Below, in pieces: positions 22,906 to 36,884 of a stretch of DNA of 64,000 nucleotides; position 1 is the stretch's first letter, and each line of letters starts with the position of its first letter. The position numbers and the translations under genes are program-made. Source of the stretch: Arabidopsis thaliana (lineage: Eukaryota; Streptophyta; Magnoliopsida; Brassicales; Brassicaceae); NCBI RefSeq assembly GCF_000001735.4, contig NC_003075.7, positions 10,479,001 to 10,543,000 on the forward strand. The letters run 5' to 3'. The notes under the pieces were generated by a model. The model was not told the origin of the DNA and did no database searches. It saw nothing but the letters and a program-made list of their open reading frames with translations.

Positions 22906-25776
22906 ATGGCAGATCGATTGACACGTATTGCTATTGTGAGTTCAGACCGTTGCAAGCCAAAGAAATGTCGCCAAGAGTGCAAGAAGAGTTGTCCTGTGGT
23001 CAAGACAGGTGTATATTTTTATTCCAAATTTGGATCTGTGGTCTTTCATGTGGATTTATTATTATTGTACTGTAATTGATTAGCTTTGTTATGTGCGTCA
23101 TGCCAATTAGTAGACAGAGAATGGTTAGGTGTTTATGTGAAGCCATTAGCTTATAGTTCCTACTTGAAGTTGTTGTAACTCTACAAATTTTTAGTGCCAC
23201 TTGTTCATTAACTTGCCTTTTATCTTAGGAAAACTTTGTATTGAGGTGACTGTTGGTTCCAAGCTTGCTTTTATCTCAGAGGAGTTGTGTATCGGTTGCG
23301 GTATTTGTGTGAAGGTATGTATGCATAGGCTCTTTCCGATATCCAAGATGCCTCTAGAAATGGCACCTAAACTGGGATGCTAAATGACTCTGTTGTTACA
23401 CAATTGCAGAAATGCCCGTTTGAAGCTATTCAGATTATCAATCTTCCAAGAGACTTGGAGAAAGATACGACCCATCGTTATGGGGCAAACACTTTTAAGT
23501 TACACAGGTTCGTTTATCTACTATTTTTCCTGAAACAAATTGACCGCTCTTGTAGTTTTCAGACAATGAAATCTTTGTCTTTACTTCCAGGCTCCCAGTT
23601 CCAAGACCAGGGCAGGTGCTAGGGTTGGTTGGAACCAATGGTATTGGAAAATCAACTGCTCTGAAAATTTTGGCTGGAAAGCTCAAACCAAATTTGGGCC
23701 GTTTCACTGTAATAGCCTCTCTTGAGTTTCTAAACTTTTATCTTCGAAATTTGGTCTCTTTCATAGTTGATGTGTTCATATATTCCTTGTTGAACAGAGT
23801 CCTCCAGACTGGCAAGAAATCTTGACTCACTTCCGTGGTTCAGAACTTCAAAACTACTTCACACGTATTCTAGAAGATAATCTTAAGGTACAGTTGAAAC
23901 TGATATTAATATTTTTCTCCATGAGGTAGCTAGGTATTATTTGATGTTTAAGCAGCTCAATTGAGCAAGTTCTGATACCCTGTGCATGGCAGGCCATTAT
24001 AAAGCCTCAATATGTCGACCACATCCCAAGAGCAGTTAAAGGCAATGTTGGAGAGGTCCTTGACCAGAAGGATGAGAGAGATAAGAAGGCAGAGCTCTGT
24101 GCTGATCTGGAGCTGAACCAGGTCATTGACCGTGATGTTGAGAATTTATCTGGTGGTGAGCTGCAGAGGTTTGCAATCGCTGTTGTTGCCATACAAAATG
24201 CAGAGATTTACATGTTTGATGAACCATCTAGTTACCTCGATGTTAAGCAAAGACTCAAAGCTGCTCAAGTTGTTCGTTCTCTCCTGAGGCCTAATAGGTT
24301 TGAATTTCCCAGCTTCTGAAGTTTTTTTTTCAAAAGGGATAAAAAATAAGGTACTTACATTGTTTTTTTTTTGTTTTTTTTTTGTTTCCCAGCTACGTCA
24401 TTGTTGTGGAGCATGATCTCAGTGTTCTTGATTACTTGTCGGATTTCATTTGCTGTCTGTATGGGAAACCAGGAGCCTATGGTGTGGTGACTCTCCCCTT
24501 CTCTGTCAGAGAAGGAATCAACATTTTCTTGGCTGGATTTGTTCCTACAGAAAATTTACGTTTTAGAGATGAATCTTTGACCTTCAAGGTATAGATATTT
24601 TGTATGATGAAAGGCAAAGTTTTGTCGCCAAGGCAATAAATTGTTTTCCTCAATGTTTTTCTTTTGTTTGAAGGTTGCTGAGACTCCACAAGAAAGTGCT
24701 GAAGAGATACAGTCGTACGCTAGGTACAAATACCCCACGATGACCAAAACTCAAGGAAACTTCAGGTTGAGAGTGTCGGAAGGTGAATTCACTGACTCTC
24801 AGATTATTGTAATGCTTGGGGAGAATGGTACAGGGAAGACAACATTTATTCGGATGCTGGTATTCTCTTCTTCCATGATATGTTCTCTTGTGGTTAGAGT
24901 TTTAGAAAGTACTGTACTGTAAAGTTGTAATATTGGTAATATTTGCAGGCCGGGTTGTTGAAACCAGACGACACAGAAGGACCAGACAGAGAGATACCAG
25001 AATTCAATGTTTCGTATAAGCCACAAAAGATCAGCCCAAAGTTTCAGAATTCAGTTAGGCACCTGCTACATCAAAAGATTCGAGATTCTTACATGCATCC
25101 ACAATTTATGTCGGATGTGATGAAACCACTTCAGATTGAGCAGTTGATGGATCAAGAAGTTGTCAATCTCTCAGGAGGAGAATTGCAAAGGGTTGCATTA
25201 ACTCTGTGCCTCGGAAAGGTAATTATTTTGTTTCAGACGTCTATATGACGTAGTTGCTTTCTTTCTCTCAGTGATCTCATGCATCCACAATGTGAATTCT
25301 TACAGCCTGCGGATATATACCTGATCGATGAGCCAAGTGCATATCTCGATTCTGAGCAACGTATTGTTGCTTCTAAAGTCATAAAGCGATTTATTCTCCA
25401 CGCAAAGAAAACTGCATTTGTAGTCGAGCATGACTTTATAATGGCGACCTATTTGGCAGACCGGGTCATTGTGTATGAAGGACAACCATCCATTGATTGT
25501 ACTGCAAATTGTCCTCAATCACTGCTCAGTGGAATGAATCTCTTCTTATCTGTAAGTCTCCTATTATATCTCTTAGTTACACCGTATGGGCAAGAGAAGA
25601 GGGCATAAAGGTTTGGTGCTAATGATTCCTATTTTATGTTTTTCGTTACCATGCAGCATCTGAACATCACATTCAGACGGGATCCCACCAATTTCAGACC
25701 AAGAATCAACAAATTGGAGTCGACCAAAGACAGGGAACAGAAGTCTGCAGGCTCATACTACTACTTGGATGATTAG
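22906..25776 (+). CDS. ABCE2: ABC transporter E family, RNase L inhibitor-like ribosome recycling factor
   Basis: Eleven exons (22906-23008, 23229-23314, 23410-23507, 23591-23708, 23798-23887, 23993-24297, 24393-24588, 24674-24859, 24949-25218, 25306-25551, 25657-25776) give 605 residues, the length known for AtRLI2/ABCE2 (At4g19210). ABCE proteins are soluble twin-ATPases that split post-termination ribosomes and assist 40S maturation and re-initiation. The N-terminal 4Fe-4S region shows C16-P-x2-C21-x3-C25-x3-C29-P and, later, [15 protein letters not shown]1 has Walker [10 protein letters not shown] (110-118), LSGGELQR (217-224) and [12 protein letters not shown]2 has GENGTGKTT (381-389), LSGGELQR (468-475) and [13 protein letters not shown]2 is essential in Arabidopsis and has been reported to suppress RNA silencing. 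Everything expected for function is intact. Confidence 0.97.
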
Positions 25777-26265
25777 GACAACTACCAAGAGGTTCTTGAT
25801 CACTAAAATCCAATCATGTTTTCTCAATCATACAACGTTTTATGGAATCAACATCTAAAATGTTTGTTTTCTCTTAATGTCCTTCAATGGATTCACAGAA
25901 TATAGGGCATTGTTCGAATTCCAGAAGGGTCTTTTGCTCAGAGGAAGTTGATCTATGAGCTCGGAATATTTTACGCAGCCATCTGTTTTCCGAGTGCATA
26001 AGCACAGATGTTTCTTTCTGGTCAAGCTTTTAATTGTTGTTTCATCAGTTTTACTTCTACATTTTCTCTCTCACAGCTTTTATTAACTGAGCAATAAAAG
26101 TTTAAGAATCTGTAACCTTTTTTTCTTTTTGGCTTTGTACTTCCTGAGTTGATGATTTCAACATTTACTGTGATGTTACTACTTTGGATTTTACAATCTA
26201 TTGCCTATTTTTACATTATTTTCTTTCTTCTTACACAGCGTCTAACTCACTGATATAGGAAAACT
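25777..26265. other. Spacer between convergent ABCE2 and PPR genes
   Basis: About 490 bp of 3' UTR sequence from both neighbours, T-rich, with AATAAA-like strings near 26091. No gene or repeat is visible. Confidence 0.55.
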
Positions 26266-29121
26266 TCAAGAAACAGTATCTAAACACCTAACGTCAATAA
26301 CACTGTAACCAGGAAGCTTTTTCAAGGCATTATCCTCCACCATCTTCCGTAGTCTTACAGCTTCTTCCCAACCTCCCAATCCAACATAAGTATTTGCCAA
26401 CGAGATGTAATAAGATGCATTGTCTGGTTCCATTTCAAACAAAACTTCTGCAACTTCTTTTCCCAACTTTGTATCCCCATGATAGTTGCAAGCGCTCAAC
26501 AACGCTCCCCATACACCTGCTTTTTGTGGCTCACCAATCCCTGTGATGAACTCATAAGCTTCTCTCAGTTTCCCTGCCCGGCCAAGCATGTCAACAATCC
26601 AAACCCGATGCTCAGTAACTGGTTTAACCCCAAATTTTTCCTCCATTTGCTTGTAATAACTTAGACCTTCATCAATAAACCCAGAGTGGCTGCAAGCTGA
26701 CAACAGGCTTATGAAACTGCTCTTGTTTGGTTCCATCTCTGAGTTACTACTCAGTTCCTTGAATAGCTCCATTGCCTTCTCTCCCATTCCATGGAATCCA
26801 TGTGCAGAGATAACGGAGTTCCAAGCAGAAATTGAATTCACCCCCGAGTTTCTAAACACCTTCATGCCAGTTTCTAGCATCCCGCAGCTACTGTACATGT
26901 CCACAAGTGCTGCACTGACAAAAGGGTTAGCTTGAAACCCACGACGAATGAGATGACAATGTGCCTGCATACCATAGCTCGTTGACCCAAGCTGAGTCGA
27001 CGCAGACAGAAGACCAACAAATGTGATCTCGTTTGGCTCTAACTTGAGGTTTCTGAAGAGTTGAAACACTTCTCGTCCAGCTTTGTTCTGAGACAAAGCT
27101 GATATCACACAGTTCCAAGAACACAAGTTAGGGTCAGAGATTAAGCCAAAAACCTTCACTGCACTCTCAATGTCTTTACATCTACCATACATGGTGATCA
27201 ATGTATTCTGCAGTTGGGTGTCAAGTTCTCTTAGACTTTTAATAGCTAGACCATGAAAGCACCTTCCTTGTAAGACCAGTCCGAGGTTTCCACTAGCTGA
27301 AATAGTACCCAGGAGAGTAATCAAGTCATGACGAATTTTCCCTTCACGACTCATTGCTTGAAACGCTCTCAATGATTCTAAATGGTGACCACTTGATGCG
27401 CAGCCAGAGATTACAGAGTTCCAAGATGTGAGATCTCTTGTTTCGGACATCGTCTCTAACCGCAGGAATGCTGAAGTTAGGTCCCTGCAACCGATGTACA
27501 TGTTTATAACTGAATTAGCTGAAAGCATATTATCCCCAAACCCTAGCTTTTGCAGCCAACAGTGGACTGATTTGCCAAAGATGAGAGAGTCAGAGGAATC
27601 ACAAGACGTAAGAATTGCCAAGACAGTTGACAAGCTAAACTTTGAACAAGAATACTCACTGACAACTTCCTTGAACAGATTCTTAGCTTTGTGCGTAAAG
27701 CCGTTTTGCGAGAAAGCAGATATCATCGAGTTCCACGAAACCAAGTCTCGATGTGTTGTTGTCTTGAACAACAACTCAGCCTGAGTTGTTAAGCCACATT
27801 TACCATACATATCAATAACGCTGTTTATTACCTCTAATGCTCTGGATTGCATCTCCATGCGAACCGTATAACCATGAACTGCTCTTCCCTCTCGTGAAAA
27901 ACTTAAATCACCACATATGGAAGTTATTGAAACCACAGTGGCGATATCAGGCTGAATCTTATCCACCGATTGCATTTGGTTCAAAATACCAAATGCTTCT
28001 TCAAACATTCCATTTGCAGCAAACCCATTAAGGATTGCGTTCGAAGAAATAACATCCCTGCACACTAATTCTTCAAACACAGTTTCCGCAGCCTCCGTGT
28101 CCCCGCATTTTGAGTACATCGAAATGATCGAGTTGCCCACAGAGACATGAGCTTCTGGACTATAACCTGATTTTATAACCAACCCGTGGAGTGATTCACC
28201 CAAAGTAAGTTCTTCAATAGAAGAGCAAGCTGAGATAACGCATGAAAAAGTCACAGTATCAGCTTCTTGTCCTGAACCAGTCATCGACTTGAAATATTGC
28301 AACGATTTCCTGGGATGACCATTTGCAAGACATTTAGTCATGATCGTGTTCCAAGAAACAATGTCTCGATGCTCCATATGCGTGAACACACACTCTGCGG
28401 AGCTCAAGTTCTCGCCTTTTGCATATAGATTCATCAATGCATTGCACAAACTAGAATCCCCAACCAAACCAGTCTCTATTGCTAAACAATGAAGCATTGA
28501 ACATTTTCTCGAAAGATGTAGACTAGATAACGCAGAAGCTGCAAGTAAAAGCGTGGTTGAATCAAACTCATTTCCTTTATGAATCATCTCAATAAACAAT
28601 CCAACAGCTGCAATGTAACGACCATTTTGATTCAAAGCAGTGATCATACTGTTCCAAACAATCACATCTTTCTCTTTCAATTCATCAAACAGACACGAAG
28701 AAGATACTAACTCCCCGGTTCTACCGTAAAACGTCAGAAGCTTCGAAGATGTAGCTAAATCTTGGAGTAAACCACACTTCAGAGCGAAACAATGGACACT
28801 CCTCGGAGTCTCTGTCTCTGTTCTCATCATAAAGGATCTAAGTACATCTCGTAAGAACATAAAGCTCGACTCCATAGTCCTATTCTCTCTCTCAGGCAAT
28901 TCGTCGAACAGGTTATGGACAATAGGAGTAACCGGAGACAAAACAGAGGACGTGAAGTGTCGCTTATGTTTTCTCTTACTGAAGTAATAATTAGAACAAT
29001 AGCCGGAAGGAGAATTCCAGCGAGAAATTGAATGCCTAAGAGAGTCGATTATGTGACCGGAACAATAAAGTCTCAGGCTTTTCGGGGAAATCGTAGAACT
29101 TCTTACCATCACCAACAACAT
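26266..29121 (-). CDS. Long pentatricopeptide repeat protein (E type)
   Basis: Intronless 951-residue PPR protein on the minus strand. The start is the ATG whose complement lies at 29119-29121; a second in-frame ATG follows four codons later. PLS-class motifs run almost end to end, for example DVIVWNSMITALNQNGRYIAA, DIVSWNTIMTKCLANGHPRK, DLVSWNSMISAFSQNGFTHK and SISAWNSVISAHGFHGMGEK (each 20-21 residues). The C-terminus has the E motifs AGVWGALLSACNYHGDTKLG and KLPGYSVIDV and no DYW domain. The first about 60 residues are Ser/Arg/His-rich, as in mitochondrial presequences. Expected role is binding an organellar transcript for editing or processing. Gene order suggests At4g19220. It is unusually long for an E-class PPR, with extra repeats. 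Confidence 0.92.
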   Translation of the reverse strand: MLLVMVRSSTISPKSLRLYCSGHIIDSLRHSISRWNSPSGYCSNYYFSKRKHKRHFTSSVLSPVTPIVHNLFDELPERENRTMESSFMFLRDVLRSFMMRTETETPRSVHCFALKCGLLQDLATSSKLLTFYGRTGELVSSSCLFDELKEKDVIVWNSMITALNQNGRYIAAVGLFIEMIHKGNEFDSTTLLLAASALSSLHLSRKCSMLHCLAIETGLVGDSSLCNALMNLYAKGENLSSAECVFTHMEHRDIVSWNTIMTKCLANGHPRKSLQYFKSMTGSGQEADTVTFSCVISACSSIEELTLGESLHGLVIKSGYSPEAHVSVGNSIISMYSKCGDTEAAETVFEELVCRDVISSNAILNGFAANGMFEEAFGILNQMQSVDKIQPDIATVVSITSICGDLSFSREGRAVHGYTVRMEMQSRALEVINSVIDMYGKCGLTTQAELLFKTTTHRDLVSWNSMISAFSQNGFTHKAKNLFKEVVSEYSCSKFSLSTVLAILTSCDSSDSLIFGKSVHCWLQKLGFGDNMLSANSVINMYIGCRDLTSAFLRLETMSETRDLTSWNSVISGCASSGHHLESLRAFQAMSREGKIRHDLITLLGTISASGNLGLVLQGRCFHGLAIKSLRELDTQLQNTLITMYGRCKDIESAVKVFGLISDPNLCSWNCVISALSQNKAGREVFQLFRNLKLEPNEITFVGLLSASTQLGSTSYGMQAHCHLIRRGFQANPFVSAALVDMYSSCGMLETGMKVFRNSGVNSISAWNSVISAHGFHGMGEKAMELFKELSSNSEMEPNKSSFISLLSACSHSGFIDEGLSYYKQMEEKFGVKPVTEHRVWIVDMLGRAGKLREAYEFITGIGEPQKAGVWGALLSACNYHGDTKLGKEVAEVLFEMEPDNASYYISLANTYVGLGGWEEAVRLRKMVEDNALKKLPGYSVIDVRCLDTVS

Positions 29122-29174
29122 CGGCGGTTTCCCGGCGCCGGCGAAAGAGCATGTAAAACTACGAATTGGGTATT

Positions 29175-29226
29175 TTATTGGGCCTACGTTATATATTGGG
29201 GCTTTTTCTCTTATATATTGGGCCTT
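29175..29226 (-). promoter_or_regulatory. Paired site II (TGGGCC) elements upstream of the PPR gene
   Basis: Two TTGGGCC strings, at about 29178-29184 and 29218-29224, lie 55-105 bp upstream of the minus-strand PPR start. Site II elements are typical of Arabidopsis promoters for organelle-gene-expression and PPR genes. Confidence 0.5.
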
Positions 29227-32200
29227 TTCTCTTTTAATGATTTAATTGTGACAAAAGCCTTAGATCAATGATTTAATTTGGGGATTAAACTGATAATTTC
29301 AAAAGCATATAATAATACTAATGGTTAAGAGTTGATGAATGATTAATTAGTAACTAATTAAAAATGTCTCCCAGATCCGTACTGTACCCGTTACCTCTCC
29401 CGAAAGCATTGCCTATATTCAATGTTTCATGTTCCCGAAACTATATTAATGGTTACTTTTTCGTTTTATTCGATATGAATCATTTGATTAATAATGATCA
29501 CTTTTTTTCTTTTGTTTTAAGAAACACATAACTGCATTAAATGTCGTTAACTACATGTTTCTTAATGCACATTGACTTTCTATTTTGACTTTCCCCGATC
29601 GATGTACGTATGACGTACATCTGCTTTCGTGCTCATCAAATTAGACCTAACCACGTGTCTTCTACATTTATTATTGTTGTTTGTCAATTTCATTATAATG
29701 CTAAAGTCAAACTAACATTATTGTTAATTTACATGTTTTAGAAGTTATAAATATAAATGTTTTAAGTATCAATGTTTAGATAACATTTGACTAATAATAA
29801 AAAGTAAGAACATTACGAGTCTTTTGACTGCTGATGAAGTATTCTTTTTACTTGATTTGCTAAGTATTTATCAAGTTTTGCAATAATACATATGAAGGTA
29901 TGGTTGAGTATCAAGAATTAATTTGTTGTGATCGACTTATATACTAATTGCAATAATTTTATATGCGACTATAGAATACTTATATAATGATTATACTTCA
30001 TAACGACGTGTTCTTATTCTTATTATAAAAACAATTAGAGCAATGCAAAACAAATTGTACAACCATGATCTGTAGGCATGTGGATGAATATTGCTTATTA
30101 TACTTGGATGCGATTATTTAAAGGTTAATGTAATTAAAAATTAGTAGATGGATCAATCAATGCTTAATGTAATTAAAAATTAATAGATGGATCAATCAAT
30201 GGTTATTACTTATAGTAATCACAAGTAAATGAAATCAAATTAGCTAACTGTCTAAAGTCTGATATCAACTTGTACCCGAATCGTTGCGTACTTTGTATTG
30301 GCCAAATTGTGGTTAACTTTATATAAAATAATAACTTTATGCCTTATACACTTTAATTTGGTCACAAGTTTTAACTCCAAACTATATAAGCATTGCATGT
30401 TTTGAACTTTCAGAGATTCTCTCATACACAAGACTATAAAGATTGAATTATTGTATACTAGTATTATAGATTTACATATTTTGTCGTAATTATATGTTGT
30501 GTAAATTCTTTAGTTCGTAGTAATTGTTGGAACTTAAAAATACGCTTCCTTCAGTAAATACATGAGTTTATATATCAATTTCGATGATACAAGCACACGA
30601 TTGATATATGTTTATTTAGTTTTTAAAATTAGTTTGGAAATTTATACTATAACTTATCTTAACTAATATGTATGCATGCGTCCCAATGCAACGTTTATTC
30701 AATAAAAACTCGACAATGACAACCATACATTGGTAACAAAGATTTTTTAAAAAAAATCAATATATATATGAGCATAAGAATATTTGAATTGAAAATCATT
30801 AAAAATATATATTCCAGCATTATTAAAATAAATGAATAAATTCGTGTGACAACTAGCATCTTACGATAGTGAAGAAAAACTGTCCATGGTTTCAATTGAT
30901 ACCGCTTAGTGAAAGCCCATTGTTCTCGCACATCCTTACGTTTCTTTCATTACGTAATTTATACTTATCAATATTTGTTTTTTTCTGTCATGGGCGTAAA
31001 TATTTTTGTATTTCTTATAGTTATTGAATTATTTATGTCAACCATTACCATATAAAAAAACAGTTCTTTAACAGTAGTATTTAGATATTGTTTGGATATC
31101 AAGGAGAAATAATGGTCGGTAAACAAAATTTAGAGTTGACTTCTAATCCTGATGAAAAGAAATACGTTAATGGTTCGTGGGGATCCTGAAAGTTTGAACG
31201 ACATGGCAGTAATTGATTTTGAACAGCAAAAACATTTAAAACATACAAATTTTTTTATGAGAAATAAAATATTCACTTCCAATTATGCAAACTATAATTG
31301 TAAGTCAAATTTGTGTCATTAGAATCCTAAAACAACAATCAAAGTTTGGTGTCACTAATCTCTTAGGAGTTTTTTTCCTCCGTTTATTAAAACGACTTGT
31401 TGATTGAGAAACCAAATCCGTACTTCTCCATACACCACCTCCTTGTACGTAAACCAATAAAGAAAGTCATATAGGACACGTATTAAGAAAATTAATTTAT
31501 AATATATGTAGTCCTAATTGGAACATAGTCAAAAAAAACAAAAATGAGGGAATAAATACGAGCATTATAGACAATGTTTGAAATATCTTCAGTGTCGAAT
31601 TATTATTTGACACGTGAATTTGTTGATTGGTCAAAATTTTGATCTTGATATGTAAATAGAAAATAATAGTTGGAATTTATTCATCCTATATTTAAACCTT
31701 CTTTTTTATTATCATTTTTCAAACTCAAATAACGAGTTTGATACTTTGAATTATGGTGCAACTAAAATGGTACTATTAAAGTTTTGCAATATGACACTAG
31801 TTGAAAACCAACATGTATTATGGAGATTTGTGTGACATAGTGATGATACTAGCACATTATATATATAATATATACTTTCTCAATCATTTACTAAAACAAA
31901 TAGTTTTTTTTTATTCAAGAGAAGTTGATGACTTGAGAGTGTATATACCTTTACATGCATCATATTTTTTTCTTTCCGATTACAAAAGTGGTTCTTGTCG
32001 TTAGAGACGTAGATGATCATAATATAGATAATTAAATCAAATCGCTGCAAATTTGTAATTAATAATACCATCATCATTTTTTCCTACACTTAGATGATAT
32101 AGTGTCATTTTTCGTTTAGTACTATATTATATCAATTTAATTTGAAAAGTATATAAAATAGGTTTACAAAATGTGATTCAATCTCACTACCAGTACTGAA

Positions 32201-35200
32201 TACACGAATGTGATCACGACCTATATAAGAAATATCACATTGTCTTTCAAAAATCCGAAAAAGATATATCTCTAAATGACATGTGATTTATTTCTCAGTT
32301 TTGCGGCTGAAATGGGTGACTAGTTAATGAAATGTTATCATATTACAAATATTTTGGTCATATTTGATTTCTTTTTTCAGTGGCAAATTCTCTCTTGTTT
32401 TCTCTAAGACTTACCAACTCATCAGTTTTTATATTCCGAATACAATATGATAAATATCTTCAATATTTTAATATATTTTAGTCTCAAAGAAGAACTCATT
32501 GTATTTGCTGAATATTTTGATCTCACATTTTTTTCAATAAGAATTAAGAACAAGTGGCATCCATAATTCATTAGACGGCATTTACATATATTTTTTTATA
32601 TATTCTATGTATGGAGATCTCGAATGTCACAGTACACTGATCTCATTGACGTTTACTTAATTGTGTAGAATTCTGTTTGTTACTAAATATAATTATCCAA
32701 TTTGAATTCGTACAGAAAGAGGTCCGATGGAAACAAAATACTGTTTTAAAACTACATAATCATACGACAAAAAAAAAACTACATAATCATAAGCACTTTC
32801 AGTCTAAACACATCCCCAACATAGAGCATACATAATTCTTATGCTAATACTCATCTACAACGTGTCTTTTCAAGCAATTAAAATGAAAAGTTCTAAAGAT
32901 TATTACAATAATACAAGTTGCAAGTTTTGTTCAGACAATCTAACTCATCATTGTCACGTCCATCTTTTTTTTTTTGGTTTATTGATTACCAAAACATGAT
33001 ACCGTGTGGGGGCAAATACAGAAACAAAATACAAAACAGCATTACTTATAAATGTCTTTATTAAAGGAATCAATAGTGAAAAGAGTGTACTTTGGTAGGG
33101 TTTCTATAGATCCCATCAACTTTGTACCTTTTTATTTGATGGTTTATTTTAAATTAACTTTATTTGTTTTATCAAGAAAGTGAAATGTGGTCAAAGATTT
33201 ACGTTTCATCGTAGAATTTTTCAAAGACTTGACATTGACTAAACGGAGTACCACGGCCACGTTTCTTAGTAGCAAAAAAAAAATGTTTTCATATTCAATT
33301 TTTTTGAAAATATTTATAGTCTCGAAAAGATAATATTTACTTCGTATCCAAAATAAGAAGATACGATTCCATATAATTTAGATACGACTTATTGAATTTG
33401 TATCCATATGAATACGACTTATCGGACCCATACTTTGGACAAGAGGCTATGGACTTAGCCAATTCGTATACCGAAAAACATTTATAACACATAATGTTAA
33501 AAACAATAATTCTCTTTCGAAATTATTGAATTCGACGATGAGAATCCCAAAATAATTGGGAGGCTCGAATATAATTTCCTCTCAATTAATATATTCGTAC
33601 GACGGTCGATACTATATATAGCCATCTCAGTTATTGTTTGTAACATTAATTTCGTTCTCTATACATAATCATAATGTTTCTTCGTCGACATTCATATTTT
33701 TAACTCAAGTTGAAAAGAGTACTTTTGTCGTATATATATTACATTCATAAATCATACAGGCATTGCATGTAAACGTATGTCGACATATCCATATACGTAT
33801 GCTTTTAGAATGTGAATTTCCATATAAATGGATGTAGATAGGTGGACTTATACATTCATCAATACATTATTTATATATCTATATATCGTACAATATATGT
33901 ATATGTATAAACTTTTTAATGTTTTAAAAGATATATTCATATGAGGTCATTAGTCTCTTTTATCAGTTTTAGAGGTTGAAAAATTCATGCTAAATTAAAT
34001 ATTTTTAGTAGAAAGAAAATAACCGACAGTCTTAAAAAAATTGTGACCTCATTTGTCAGTATTGACAGTATTGAAGTACAATAGTTACCTGTCCGGTTAT
34101 AAATGGATGTACACGTGTCTTACAGTGGACAAAGCAAACTCCAAAGTATCATTAAAATTTTTTTAGTATTATTTATAATATTTGTTTAATAAATATATAT
34201 ATATATATATTTTTTGTTTTTAACAAATATAACTAATCAGACACGTCAGATGATACTAATATCATAAATATCACTGGACTGATACTCATCAACCTCATTC
34301 TAATTATTTTATCAATATAAAAATAATTTTTGGGCTTGTAATACTTTAGAAATATCACCCCTATGTACATGGTCTAACTAACTACTCTTTCAAGTATCAA
34401 TTGCAACTACTATTACGTTACAAATGTTTTTGTTTGCTTTTTTGTTGGGTCAAAACCTTACAAATATTAAAGAAAACATGGTGTTTCATAAAAAGAATAC
34501 TTTTATAATTACTATGCAAATTCTTGTCAGAATAAGTTTTCGTATGTAGGTCGTCAAATCTTTAATTATGAGATTTTAATTATATGTATATAACATATAA
34601 AAAATTAGCGAATCATCATCTTTGAAAAAATTCTTATTCTACATAAACTCCATTCAAGTTATACCGAAAGTTACTTATGATTTGTGTTTCAAGTTTCAAC
34701 ATGTAAAAATAGCAAAAACTTGTTTCGGATCAAAATAGCTGTGGTTCAAAATTCCATATATTTTTCCAACAACAAAAAATGATTCGTTATTTTGCACTTT
34801 TCCACATTATCACCAAAAAAAAGTTCTTAAAAACACTTAAAAGAAATAAATCTCTACTTGTGGAGATTTTTTATAAGAGGATGGGATGATACTACTAACA
34901 AAATATCGATGGAATTACTGCATTGCTGGTTTGATATCATTCTTCTATAGATAAACTCGAGATACTAAGACAATAATTTTAAAATGTGAAGATTCATGGC
35001 TGGTTGAATGTCTTGATTATATGATTAACTCCATAGTTAATTGCCTCCTAGCCAAAGAAGTATTGCCAAAGAGGAGTACGAAAAACGTATACTTAAACTA
35101 AAATATTCGATATTTGTGATAAAATAAATATTAAAATTAGTAATACCGATTGTATAAGATTACAACAAGAAATAATTTTATTTTATTTTTTGACAAAGAG

Positions 35201-36870
35201 TACTTTAAAGATACATTTGAATGTAAATTATTTAGAACGGCAGTGAAAAATAGGATCAATAAATTTATTTAAAGATAAAATGAATTAGGCATCATTTTTT
35301 ATCTGTTTCATTGTTATATTAAAGATTTAAAATCAAATTTCATCCACAACATTGGGATAAAATGTAACTGTCAGATTAGATCATATTTAATTATACGATC
35401 GCACCATAAGATCATATTTTGGTTCATTATTATAAGTACATCACGGATAAATTATATCATATTGTTCTTTTGTTGGTTAAGACATAAAGCGGTTTTGAAA
35501 AGAAGAAAACAAATAGTTAACATGTTATAAGAGCTCGATATCATTGTTAATTTGATTGTACCCAATTATTCACATTAATTGGATAAGATGCTAATTCAAT
35601 TTTTATATTAGTTATGTAATGTAAACTAAATAAAAATAAGTTTTTTCTGTCAATCTAAAAAAAATTCTTCTCTATATATCACAATTAATAATAGAGTGAT
35701 TTTTATTCTTCAAAATATATATGTATATAATAGCTAAATCGAAAAATAAAGTTGGAGGCAGCTATTTGCATGATAAGCTATTAACCTATTATAAAACTCT
35801 TCTTTTATTTTAGTAAAGAACTAATAATATCAATTATCATGTGAAAATATGAATGTGAAGTGTGAGTAATGAAGCGAGTCAGTCTCACTTTTGTTTGTCG
35901 CTGTTCACTTTTGTCTTTGCACATCATATCTAGACACGTATGAGTCCTCCTGCTACATGTTTTTCTTTTTTATCAAAAGCACCAATTGTTTAGAGCTGTA
36001 AGCCTCTGCAACAACAAAGGTGAGAGATTACATGACAATTGACAACACCATAATTTCTAAACAAACAGATCGGTAAAAAAAGATCATTGATCAAAATTCG
36101 TGAATATACACCCCAATATAATGACAGGTGATCGAATCGGATCATATCTTATTTATTTATATAATTCGTTGTCATCATGTATTTTTATAGTATGTCTTCA
36201 ACATCAAAATCAGTTAAAATATTAGAAAAAGTTGACAAAAATATATTCGAAACAAGAAAACAAAAATATCCGGAAAATCAGTTAAAACATAAAATATGTG
36301 TTTCGATTTTCTAGCGCAAGTGGTGATTCCACCTATGCAAAATTGCAAATCCATGGATACTGGAGTTAATTTTTTATAAACTTCATCAAATATGTTGCTC
36401 CAAAAAAAAGGAAACATTCATTATAGATCGCAGAAAAAACAAAATCTTAGATAGCTATAGTTAGTAAGATCGGGGAAACGAATGGGTAGTAGTATGAGAC
36501 ATCCTAATATATATCCTATACTAAGATATTCTCATATTACACGAAGTATGAATAATATTTTGTTGTTGTAGTATAATGCTTTTTAACCCAAAATCTACCA
36601 ATCAATGTTGCAACCAATTTTGAATTCGAGAAACGACAAAAACAGAGATAAACAAAACAAAAAAAATATCGAGAAAAAAATGTCATAGCCGTGTTGTACC
36701 AGAGGTAAAAATTTATTGCGAGTAACATGAACCTAACTATAGAAGAAATAATCTGGAAAAAGCCTTTTGACTCTCTTTTTTTTTTGATAAAAACAGAAAA
36801 CGTTTTCAATTTAATTTCGTCAAATGAGAATTTTTAATGGAAATTAAGATTAGTGAAAACCCTTACGATC
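29227..36870. other. Gene desert, part 1
   Basis: About 7.6 kb of AT-rich DNA without a credible gene on either strand. Open frames are all under 80 codons and low complexity. Visible structure is limited to a 39-bp direct tandem duplication (30125-30202), a (TA)n run near 34195-34211, and scattered A or T runs. No tRNA, rRNA, snRNA or known miRNA sequence was recognised. Confidence 0.55.
30125..30202 (+). repeat. 39-bp direct tandem duplication
   Basis: Two adjacent copies of a unit beginning TTAATGTAATTAAAAATTA and ending GATGGATCAATCAATG start at 30125 and 30164. They differ at one or two internal bases. Confidence 0.85.
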
Positions 36871-36884
36871 TGTCGATCCATATA

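Noticed and set aside
35055..35090. miR399-like string (TGCCAAAGAGGAG)
   Set aside because: It departs from miR399 after the first bases and no complementary arm that would form a precursor hairpin was visible nearby.
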